From assembly GCA_024279685.1 (NCBI GenBank), contig JAJRRI010000081.1, positions 1-38,205 on the forward strand: 38,205 nt of DNA, given 5' to 3'. The translations under genes were made by a program, and so were the position numbers. The notes below the pieces were generated by a model. The model was not told where the DNA came from. It made no database searches and worked only from the letters and a program-made list of their open reading frames with translations. This document shows positions 25,869 to 34,712 of the stretch, piece by piece. This stretch comes from Verrucomicrobiota bacterium (GTDB taxonomy: Bacteria; Verrucomicrobiota; Kiritimatiellia; Kiritimatiellales; Pontiellaceae). Position 1 is the first letter of the stretch, and every line of letters begins with the position of its first letter.

Positions 25869-27727
25869 ATGAAGAGTCAGTTTCTGCGGTACATGATCGC
25901 CTTTTCATGGATTCTCTCTTTATTTTTGACCGGTTGCTCGGGAGGCGATGGGGCTAAGCTATCCATCCGGCAGGTGAAGTCTGCGCTAAAGAAGGCAGAT
26001 AAGGAATCGAACCTAAAGGTCAAAATTTACCCCTCCACGTCGCCTACGAACAGACCCAGAAAATGAAGGCGGCGACCCCGCCTCCCCCTCAGCTGGTGGA
26101 ATTTTTACTGCAAAATGAATCCACGTTGAGCGGCATTCCGCAGCAAATCTATAGTTTATCGATGCAGGCCGAGCAATTCGAGGCCTTCGAGTGGGCGCTC
26201 GAAAATGGCGCAAAGTTGAACATTCATTATACCGAACTGCTGAAATTTTGGGCGATGGGGTCGGTGTGGCGCGACTACATCCTTGCAGAACATTCGGAGA
26301 CCGCTTTGCCGGTTTTTATGGATGAGGCAATCAAGGGATATGACGTGCGATTTTTCCGGGAGCACGTTGCGGAATTCAAGACCATCGGATTCAAGACACA
26401 CCGCTTCATGAGCCCCATCGAATTCAATACCCGCCTCATCCGTTACATGACCGAGCGAATTGAGCGAGCCATGGAAAAAGGTAGTAGGGAGCGGGTGGTA
26501 TTTTTAGTCGATAACATGCCACCTCGGCCTTCTGGAACCTATGTTGAGGAAGGGGCGGCCGAGATTAGGCGCGAGCTCGGCGACTATGCTTTATACACCT
26601 TGGAGGACGAGGAGTTATTCTGCAAACTGATTAAAATGGGGTACGATCACAATCAGATTAACCTCTCCAACTCCATCATTGGCGAGCGGTTGCTCGCAGC
26701 TCTTCGTGCTCACCCCAAATCCGCTATTCGGGCGGTTGGGCTTGATGAATGGAGCGGTAAAATGACTAAAATCGAGTTCGATTTTCTTAATAGCTTGCCC
26801 GAGACCCAGCTGGATTCGTTAGATCAGATCTATGTGAACGAATCTATCGAATTGAGCATGGCGGGCGGGGACGAGGAGCGGACGCGGTCTTACATTGTGT
26901 TGAGCATGCAGAGGAAGCCGTTTACCCAAGGAGATTATGAGTGGCTAATAAATCTCTCACTGAAATATGGAAGTCGAATGGGGATCGATTATGTGAAGGA
27001 GCATAGCGGGGAAATTGACATCTTTACGTTTGATCTCGCCTCCCTCGCCGAAAATCAAGATCTGTTCGTGCGGTATGCGCCAGAGATCATGAAAAAAGTT
27101 TATTCTCCGATGGATACCCAGCCACGTAAGGATGGAACCACGTTAGGTCGAATTTATGAAGCCTTCACCGCCAGTAACGAACAGGCCGGCCTCTACATCG
27201 TTACGCGTTACGACCTCGCGAAGGTATGGGTAAAAACGACGGAAGGGCGCACTCTGTTGATGGATATCTGTCGAGCGGGTAACCTTGCCGCAACTCGCTT
27301 CTTGATTGAGGAAAGAGGGGCCGATATTCATGTCCAGACGGGCTATCAGAAGTTAGAGGTTAATCTCTTTGGCCGAATTCGGCCCACCGAGGGAAAACTT
27401 ACTCCGATCTTTTTTGCGGCGCAAAGCGGTAATACTGAACTGATTAAATACATTTCAGAAAAGAGCTTTGATGGCGTAAATGCTCGCTCGAACTTTGGGG
27501 CCACCCCCTTGATGCATGCCGTGAGCGCAGGGCATCTTGATGCGGTCAAAATGCTCATCGACCTTGGAGCCAAAGTGAATGCTGAGATGAGTCCCGACTT
27601 AAATAACGGGATCGACACGAACGAAATGGGCGCCTTCTACGACATCTCCAACGCCTACCGCCGCGCCAAATCGGGGGGACATACTGAAATCCTCGCGATA
27701 CTCCAGCAGGCGGGTGCCCGTCCGTAG
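25869..27727 (+). pseudogene. Ankyrin-repeat lipoprotein, apparently split by a 1-nt deletion between 26003 and about 26030
   Basis: Lipobox LFLTGCSG in ORF 25869..26066. The downstream frame reads GQNLPLHVAYEQTQKMKAATPPPPQLVEFLLQNES before its annotated ATG at 26063. C-terminal ankyrin repeats LTPIFFAAQSGNTELIKYI and GATPLMHAVSAGHLDAVKMLIDLGAKVN. Confidence 0.75.
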
Positions 27728-27891
27728 CTATTGGATTAAGTTTCAACCTTTAGCTGGACGATCTTATTCGGTGCATTTTTCGCAACGAGCCCCGCTGTGG
27801 GTTTCGGCCTTATCGCCTGCGAGCTAGCTATCCCGGTACGTTTTTTTACAAAAGGTGTTTGCGTACTTGAGGAGCCAAAAGAAGGGAGTGT

Positions 27892-30375
27892 CTACCATGA
27901 AAATAGGACATCCCCCGAAAAAGAATCAAATTCCAAGCAGACTCCGTCGTCCACATCGGTCGTGCGTGGATCGATAAATTTTCCAACCAAATAGGGACTG
28001 GAAGGTTCCGCTAAAATTGCTACATTTTTTTCTGTATCCCGAACCGGGAAAAATCGAACCGTGGCATTCTTTAGGTTGGTGACGAGTAATCGGCGGTTAA
28101 CTCCATACGCTATCGAGGGGAGTTCGCGGCACTCCACCTTGGACGTTTCGGACTGCTGAACGAAAACTCGGCACTCGTGATGCCAGGCGGGGGGGAGTTG
28201 GTAATGGGCTCCCTTTTTGCTAAGAGTGGCATGGGTTCCGGTGAACAAAGGGGCTCCATGCGGCATTCGTAAATGAACGCCGACTTCTGAGACGTTGTAT
28301 CCACTAAAGAAAAAGCCGTTGCGGGAGCGGGAAACGGTATGGATTGGGGTGCGTTCTTTCGTGTTCATTTTCTCATGGAGGGCTTCAAAACCACCCATCT
28401 GGGCAACCAGTAGGCGCACCATTGACTCGGCCGGAAAAAATTGCGCTGTATCCAGTGGATAGGGTAGATTATTTTCCATATGGGTTTCGTCGCAAGAAAC
28501 GGTTCCTCGCACCCAACCGAGCCTTCCACCGTTCCAGCCCGGCGGTTCATGCAAGAGAGCAACCGGATAGGATTGTTCGCCGTGCGTGGCCGTGGCCAGC
28601 ACATGGAGATATTCCGAAGCTTGCTTTGCCAAGGCCAGTGTAAGCGGGCCGCCGGAAATGATGGCGGCATGGTGAAGGGTCGAGCTATATGCCACTCCGT
28701 CGGATTTTTCCCAACCCGGCTGGAGCGTTAGTTCGAAATCGCCCTGAGCGGGCGCTGCGGGTTCAAGTGCTAAAAGAGCTAAAAGCTCGGTGTCGTCGTG
28801 GGCGATCGGGCCGTAAAAAAGAACTCGTCCGCCATGGTGTGCTTGCTCTAGTAACTGCTTCCGGAGTGGGCTTCCTGGTCTTGGAACCGGAGTCAACAGA
28901 ATGGAACCAGAAAGCCTATCTGTTCTATGGGCGGCAATCGATCGGTAATTTTGGGTGCTGACTACGGTGTTTATTGGGGCCCCTTGATTGATGGCTCCGC
29001 GTATGTACCAGTCGCCGAAATAGACCTCTTCAAGTTGGGGCTTATCGCTAAAGACGGCCTCGTGATATTCTGCGAACGGATAGACCCACAGCAAGGGGCC
29101 GGGTTGATCCGGCGAATTCTCCCTTGCTCTCAGGACATGCGCTGTTACTTCGGCCGCAACCTGGGCGGGCATTTCGCCTTTTGAGTCGTCCACGGTAAGA
29201 AAGCTGATGGAATTCGGGGTTTCAATTTTTCCCTGATGATTAAGTCGGCCGACGGCGAGCGGCATGTATAAATCATGGGGGAAGCGTTGGTAGCGGTCGA
29301 TCCATGGACTGTTCACCCACCAGGGGTCATGCGTATAAAATCGGAAAGGAAATCCCTCGCCCGGAAGCTCGGCGATATGCGACATCCAGCCTGCGAGTTC
29401 CAGTCCAAAATCACCATTCAAAGCGGCCCAAGGCGAGTTTACCGGCGGTTCGAGTGGTCCATACTCATAGATCTCCGACAGCGGAACGGCATCCGATGCC
29501 AGATCAATTCCTGTGGTCATATTTGTTCCGCGCGTGCGAACCAACAGATCGGGAACTTCCTGCCTGAAATCCTGCCAGAATTTCCGAATCCCGTTAGCCG
29601 ATTTTTCTGTTTTTCCCGGCATGAAGCGGTAGCCATCGAAAAGAGCCCCATTAAGCCCCCACGTTTCGATTCCAAAGCCAAATCCATTGGAAAACCAGAT
29701 AAAATCAAAGCCAAGATCAGGGTTGAAATACCGTAATTGGCGTCCCAGAAACGTACCAATTGTCGTGCCATCAGGGATGCCATCTGGAAAGCCGGAATAA
29801 GCGACGGAGTCGCCTTTAAGTATCGCCGCACAGCCGACGAATGTTTTTCCATATAGGGGCCCGCCAAGGCAGATCTCAGGGTGCCGCTCGTATTTGAAGG
29901 AGGATTTTGAAAATTCTGGACCGGGGTCAAAGATCGTGCCCACTTTGATAGGGAGCTCCAGAATGTGCTCTCCCTCGCGCTTCATATCTTCAACTAAACC
30001 CTTTAGCCAGCGATAGGTGAAAACTGCGGGGTTTTCGCGATATAGATAGGGTTGCCAGTACAGGCCAATGCCATCCGGGTCTATCTCATCGCCTTTCGCG
30101 CTATTCTGGGTTTCATTCAACCGGCTCGCCCCGCCGAGATAGCGAGCCCACTCGAGTTCCACATCTAGGTCGCCTCGATAATCCAGAATTTCGGTACCGT
30201 CGGCCGCCCACAACATAACGTGTACTTCATCGGCGTGTTCGCAAAGGGAGATCCATTGCCGGAACATCTTTCGGCAGACTGCTCGACGGGTCTCCGTCGT
30301 ATTATCGAAGAAGGCTTTTAGGCTGATCTCTAGGGAAACGGTTTTAAAGGATTCGGGGGTCGGTATATAAGTCAT
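27892..30375 (-). CDS. 827-aa uncharacterised protein, possibly carbohydrate-active
   Basis: Long intact ORF, W/Y/F-rich (IGLYWQPYLYRENPAVFTYRWLKGLVEDM; FIWFSNGFGFGIETWGLNGALFDGYRF); no signal peptide; next to LacI and sugar-related genes. Enzyme class not recognised. Confidence 0.7.
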   Translation of the reverse strand: MTYIPTPESFKTVSLEISLKAFFDNTTETRRAVCRKMFRQWISLCEHADEVHVMLWAADGTEILDYRGDLDVELEWARYLGGASRLNETQNSAKGDEIDPDGIGLYWQPYLYRENPAVFTYRWLKGLVEDMKREGEHILELPIKVGTIFDPGPEFSKSSFKYERHPEICLGGPLYGKTFVGCAAILKGDSVAYSGFPDGIPDGTTIGTFLGRQLRYFNPDLGFDFIWFSNGFGFGIETWGLNGALFDGYRFMPGKTEKSANGIRKFWQDFRQEVPDLLVRTRGTNMTTGIDLASDAVPLSEIYEYGPLEPPVNSPWAALNGDFGLELAGWMSHIAELPGEGFPFRFYTHDPWWVNSPWIDRYQRFPHDLYMPLAVGRLNHQGKIETPNSISFLTVDDSKGEMPAQVAAEVTAHVLRARENSPDQPGPLLWVYPFAEYHEAVFSDKPQLEEVYFGDWYIRGAINQGAPINTVVSTQNYRSIAAHRTDRLSGSILLTPVPRPGSPLRKQLLEQAHHGGRVLFYGPIAHDDTELLALLALEPAAPAQGDFELTLQPGWEKSDGVAYSSTLHHAAIISGGPLTLALAKQASEYLHVLATATHGEQSYPVALLHEPPGWNGGRLGWVRGTVSCDETHMENNLPYPLDTAQFFPAESMVRLLVAQMGGFEALHEKMNTKERTPIHTVSRSRNGFFFSGYNVSEVGVHLRMPHGAPLFTGTHATLSKKGAHYQLPPAWHHECRVFVQQSETSKVECRELPSIAYGVNRRLLVTNLKNATVRFFPVRDTEKNVAILAEPSSPYLVGKFIDPRTTDVDDGVCLEFDSFSGDVLFSW

Positions 30376-30609
30376 GAAATAAGCGCTCCTCTAATTACAT
30401 AGGATCGTCATACTTACCGTAATCTTTCGTAAAGTCAATCGAGTTTATCAAAACATCGCCGCGTTTTTAGGGTTCAAGAGCGATGCCAATTTGGAGTCGG
30501 ATCAGTCCTTCTTCAAAAGAGAATCAAACCCGATTTTCATCGGCATGAATACGCTCTGCCATGGTACGAACAAAGGGTTCGTCAGATAGAAAGAGTGCTG
30601 GGGAATGCT

Positions 30610-31638
30610 TTAGGGAGAGGTTGGCGGGGCTGTAGATTCGCGAATAATAAGTTCACCTTCCATCCAAGGCTCATGAGTGGGTGGGTTGGGGTTCTCCCCG
30701 TTAATCATCTGATGAACTCGCTGAGCTGCGGTATGTCCAAGCTTGCGGATGGGAAGCCGCATCACGGTAAGCGGTGGGTTTAGGTATTCAATATCGGGGG
30801 CGTCGTCGCAGGTTATTAAGGAAACGTGTTTGGGAATTAAAATTCCGAGTTGCTGAAAAGCGTGTAGCGCGCCCACCGCAATTTGCTCTCCGGTAACGAA
30901 TAGCGCGGTGATTTCTGGATGGGATCGGAATAGGGCGAGCGTTTCTTCATACCCCGCCCTAAATCCATAGGGTTCTGTTTTACACACTAAAGCCGGGTCA
31001 AAAGTAATTCCGGCTTGCTTTAAGGCGTGTTTATATCCACGCAGTCGATCGCGCCCTGGACGTTCTTTTGGGGCGATAATAATGGCTCCGATTTGTCGGT
31101 GGCCGAGTTGGGTCAGATACTCAATCGATTGAAAAGCAACCTTAACGTTGTCTACGGTCAGGAGGTGTTTGTTGATTTTTTCAGGCCCCGTGAATAGGCT
31201 ATAATAAGGGAAGTTGCATTGGTTTAATTCATCATAAAAAGTGCTGTGTTTGGTGGTATTGATGAGTACGACTCCGTTGATGTTGCGCTGGCTGAGTTTG
31301 CGTAGCAGCAACCCGTTGTTCAGCTTAGCGGCCGTATCGCAGAAAAGGGAGAAATCTAGATTGCGAGGGTGCAAATATTCCATGATTCCTCGCATAACCT
31401 CCGCAGTGTAGGGAAAAAAACAACCTTCATCCGGTTTCTCATGTTGAATCAGGGCACAGATATTTATAGTACGTGGGGTCATTTTTCGGGTGCTAAACCC
31501 GTATTCGGCCGCTTTTTTTCGAATTCTAGCAACGGTGTCCGCATTGAGTTCATGCGAGTTGTTCAGCGCTCGGCTGACGGTAGCTGCGCTCACCCCGAGT
31601 TCTTTACCTAGGGTAACAAGGCTGGTTTTCTTTTTCAT
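30610..31638 (-). CDS. LacI-family transcriptional regulator
   Basis: N-terminal HTH SLVTLGKELGVSAATVSRALNNSHELNADTVARIRKKAAEYGF followed by a periplasmic-binding-like ligand domain. The ORF extends to 31662; MKKKTS (31638) is the likely start. Confidence 0.93.
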   Translation of the reverse strand: MKKKTSLVTLGKELGVSAATVSRALNNSHELNADTVARIRKKAAEYGFSTRKMTPRTINICALIQHEKPDEGCFFPYTAEVMRGIMEYLHPRNLDFSLFCDTAAKLNNGLLLRKLSQRNINGVVLINTTKHSTFYDELNQCNFPYYSLFTGPEKINKHLLTVDNVKVAFQSIEYLTQLGHRQIGAIIIAPKERPGRDRLRGYKHALKQAGITFDPALVCKTEPYGFRAGYEETLALFRSHPEITALFVTGEQIAVGALHAFQQLGILIPKHVSLITCDDAPDIEYLNPPLTVMRLPIRKLGHTAAQRVHQMINGENPNPPTHEPWMEGELIIRESTAPPTSP

Positions 31639-31706
31639 ATCGATCGTCCGTTTTTTGACCATGTAGAATTTTGTCTTGGTGGATGCAATAGCGGGGCTTG
31701 AAAAGC

Positions 31707-31718
31707 CGAACGCGTTCG
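31707..31718. promoter_or_regulatory. Candidate LacI-type operator
   Basis: Perfect 12-bp palindrome CGAACGCGTTCG with central CpG, between lacI-like and SGNH genes. Confidence 0.35.
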
Positions 31719-31887
31719 ATACTCAGAACAAACGATTATCCTTAAAAATGTATTTACTTTGCATAAGTTTACGATAATTTGGTTTCATTATTTGGGTAAT
31801 AGTATGTAATTCACCGGTTTGCTACTGCGAATTTGATGGCGAGTACCTAGGCTATCATAAACCCCAATCTGAAAAATAGATGAGCAT

Positions 31888-33165
31888 ATGGATGGAGGAA
31901 GCATGGGTGATATAATGGCTAGCCAACACATGCGGTTTATTTCCCGAGCAAAGGTCGGGTTGGTTTTGGGGATCCTTATGCAGACCGATGGCTTTGTGGC
32001 CTCTTCGGCGGCGGATACGGTTGCGCGTTGCCCGGTGGAAAAATCCGCGCTGAGTACGGATTCCAGCGGAAATGACGCTGCACCAAGGGTAAAAACTTTA
32101 CCGACGGTTCCGTGTGCCCCATCCCAAGCCCGAGCGGCTTATTCGGTGGATCACCCTTTAATTTCCTACAGCGGTTATATCGCCAAAGAAGTCATCGGAT
32201 CAGCCTTTGGAGTGAACCAAAAAGCGATGCGCTTTAACCGCTCATTAAACCTGAATTCTGGCAAACGGTACGGTTGGGATACGCCCGGAGTACGCATCTC
32301 TTTTCGCACCGATTCTGCATCGGTGGTTGCGAAGCTCTACTACAGTGACAAGCATATCTCGACTTCCGCACGCAATGGCCAAGGGCTCTTTTTCATCGAT
32401 GGAGAAACGCAGGAGAGTTGGACGTTTAATTCTTCCAGCACCACGGCGGTACGTTCCCCCGAGTGGGTTAAAGTCTCGCTCGCTCATTCGGGTGAAGCTG
32501 GGTTTCACGATTATGAAATCGTTCTTCCCTTTGGGGACTCCGTCGAGTTTTGTGGTCTTGAACTGGATCCTCAGGCATCTCTTGAGCCCTTCCAGTCTTC
32601 CCGAACGCTACGCTACTTGGCCTATGGAGATTCGGTGACGCAAGGATTTTCTGCTAGCCGAATTGATAAGACCTACCCCTATCTTCTGGCGAAAGACCAG
32701 AACTGGGAGGCGCTTAATCTGGGAATGGCCGGTCGAGCGTCAACGGCCAGCGACGGAGCGGTTGTGGGGGGGATTCAGGCGGATATAATCACCGTTTTAA
32801 TGGGGGTTAATAATTGGCAAGGAGGCACTCCTTTGGCGCAATACCGAAGCCAGATGGTCGGTTTTCTTACCTTGCTTCGTGCTCAACAACCAGATGTTCC
32901 AGTTTATTTAATTACTCCACTCTGGGTGGATCCAGCATGGAACCCCCCGAATGCTATTTTGGAGCTTGAGTCCTATCGTGTCACATTACGAGACATAGCA
33001 AGCCAGCTTCAGGATAACAACCTACAGATTATAGAAGGCCCCTCTCTGATTGACCCTGAAAATAAATATTTCAACTCCGTTGCTGTGCACCCCAATGACG
33101 CTGGATTTGCCATGCTGGCCCAGCGTTTGGAGGATGCGATCAAGAAAGCGAATCTTAGAAAATAA
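31888..33165 (+). CDS. SGNH/GDSL hydrolase (carbohydrate-esterase-like), probably secreted
   Basis: YLAYGDSVTQGFSA (GDS block), LMGVNNW (GxxN block), VAVHPNDAGFAMLAQRL (catalytic DxxH-like); N-terminal hydrophobic signal-like region. Confidence 0.87.
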   Translation: MDGGSMGDIMASQHMRFISRAKVGLVLGILMQTDGFVASSAADTVARCPVEKSALSTDSSGNDAAPRVKTLPTVPCAPSQARAAYSVDHPLISYSGYIAKEVIGSAFGVNQKAMRFNRSLNLNSGKRYGWDTPGVRISFRTDSASVVAKLYYSDKHISTSARNGQGLFFIDGETQESWTFNSSSTTAVRSPEWVKVSLAHSGEAGFHDYEIVLPFGDSVEFCGLELDPQASLEPFQSSRTLRYLAYGDSVTQGFSASRIDKTYPYLLAKDQNWEALNLGMAGRASTASDGAVVGGIQADIITVLMGVNNWQGGTPLAQYRSQMVGFLTLLRAQQPDVPVYLITPLWVDPAWNPPNAILELESYRVTLRDIASQLQDNNLQIIEGPSLIDPENKYFNSVAVHPNDAGFAMLAQRLEDAIKKANLRK

Positions 33166-33180
33166 AGGAGACTTAATTAG

Positions 33181-34635
33181 ATGAAAATTGACCGACGTAA
33201 ACCCCTCACTGCACGAGTAGGCATTCTTGGCGTAGGCCACCATGTTTATTGGCCTCAATTCGATGGCCTTAAAGATGAAATGTTCGCCAAGATGAAAATC
33301 TTCGAAAATAAGCTCTCTACTCATTCTGTTGAACCGATCGACTTCGGGTTGGTCGACGATGCCGAAAGTACCTATGCCGTGCTTTCCAAAATTCAGGCCG
33401 CTGATCTAGATCTACTCTTCATCGATATGGTTACATACGCTACCTCCGCCACGTTTGGCATTCTAGTTCGCACCCTTTCAGTGCCCATTGTGTTGGTGGC
33501 GCTACAGCCTTTGGAGGCGCTGCCCTACGAAAAAGCAACAACCTATGTTCAGCTCTGTAACGACGATTTTTGCTCCGTACCCGAATTTACTGGGGTGGCA
33601 ATGCGGATGGGTAAACCGATTCCCGAATGCATTATCGGTCTACTTGAAAATGACCCCATCGCGGATGCGGAAGTCGCCGAGTGGTGCCGTATTGCCAACG
33701 TCCTACACGACCTCCGCCGCTCGCGAATCGGTTTAATGGGGCATGCTCTTGAAGCCATGCTCGACATGCACACCGATCCCACCTCCATCACCGCCGCTTT
33801 CGGTTGTCACGTTGCGCTCTGTGAGCCTGACGAAATCATGAAACACTATACTCACGAGTCGGTTGAATGTGCCGATCTGATCGAAGCCAAGAAAAAAGAG
33901 ATTCTCAGCTTCTTCGACACACCTGACCCTGTCAGCGACCCCCTCACTAGCAAATTAACCGACCACGACCTCCATGTGGCTGCTCAAGCCGCCGTGGCGT
34001 TGGAACATTTTATTCAAGAACGCAAACTCGACGGTCTCGCCTATTACTACGAAGCGCAACCCGGAACACAGATGCGTGAAATGGTGACCAATTTAATGGT
34101 CGGAAACTCATTGCTCACTGCTGCAGGTTTCCCGATGTGCGGGGAGTTCGACATTAAGACCTGCATTGCCATGCTCATTATGGATCGACTCGACATCGGC
34201 GGAAGCTTTGCGGAATTCCACCCGATCGACTTTGCACGCGATTCCATTTTGGTGGGCCACGATGGTCCACATCACCTCAATATTGCCGATGGAAAACCCG
34301 TCTTGCGTAGCCTTTCGAAATATCACGGGAAGCCCGGCTCTGGCGCAGGGGTGGAATTTAAAATTCTTGAAGGCGAGATCACCATGCTCAGTATCGGCGT
34401 AAAAGCCGATGGAACGTTCAAGTTTGTGATTGCGGAAGGGGAATCGATGAGCGGTCCTGTTCCGCCAACGGGCAATACCAACACGCATGGAAAGTTTAAA
34501 CCGGACATCCGTACTTTCCTCAAACGTTGGGTAGCCGAAGGACCAACCCACCACTTCGCATTGGGGATTGGGCATCATGCATCTACCCTCAAGAAAATTG
34601 CCGACCTTCTCGGTATTGAGGCAAAAATTGTGTGA
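33181..34635 (+). CDS. L-fucose/L-arabinose isomerase-superfamily-like protein
   Basis: VGILGVGHHVYWPQFDGL...FIDMVTYATSATFGILVRTLSVPIVLVALQP...; later MCGEFDIKTCIAMLIMDRLDIGGSFAEFHPIDF and DGPHHLNIADGKP; consistent with araA/fucI-like fold. Confidence 0.78.
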   Translation: MKIDRRKPLTARVGILGVGHHVYWPQFDGLKDEMFAKMKIFENKLSTHSVEPIDFGLVDDAESTYAVLSKIQAADLDLLFIDMVTYATSATFGILVRTLSVPIVLVALQPLEALPYEKATTYVQLCNDDFCSVPEFTGVAMRMGKPIPECIIGLLENDPIADAEVAEWCRIANVLHDLRRSRIGLMGHALEAMLDMHTDPTSITAAFGCHVALCEPDEIMKHYTHESVECADLIEAKKKEILSFFDTPDPVSDPLTSKLTDHDLHVAAQAAVALEHFIQERKLDGLAYYYEAQPGTQMREMVTNLMVGNSLLTAAGFPMCGEFDIKTCIAMLIMDRLDIGGSFAEFHPIDFARDSILVGHDGPHHLNIADGKPVLRSLSKYHGKPGSGAGVEFKILEGEITMLSIGVKADGTFKFVIAEGESMSGPVPPTGNTNTHGKFKPDIRTFLKRWVAEGPTHHFALGIGHHASTLKKIADLLGIEAKIV

Positions 34636-34712
34636 CGATCATTTGATCTTGTTCTAACCCACCATCTGGAAGAAGCTTTTATAAGGGCGAAGCCCCTGCT
34701 TCAGTTAAATTT

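Noticed and set aside
30376-30609. LacI operator upstream of the 827-aa gene
   Set aside because: Only weak partial symmetry (e.g. AAGCGCTC); no convincing match to the CGAACGCGTTCG palindrome.
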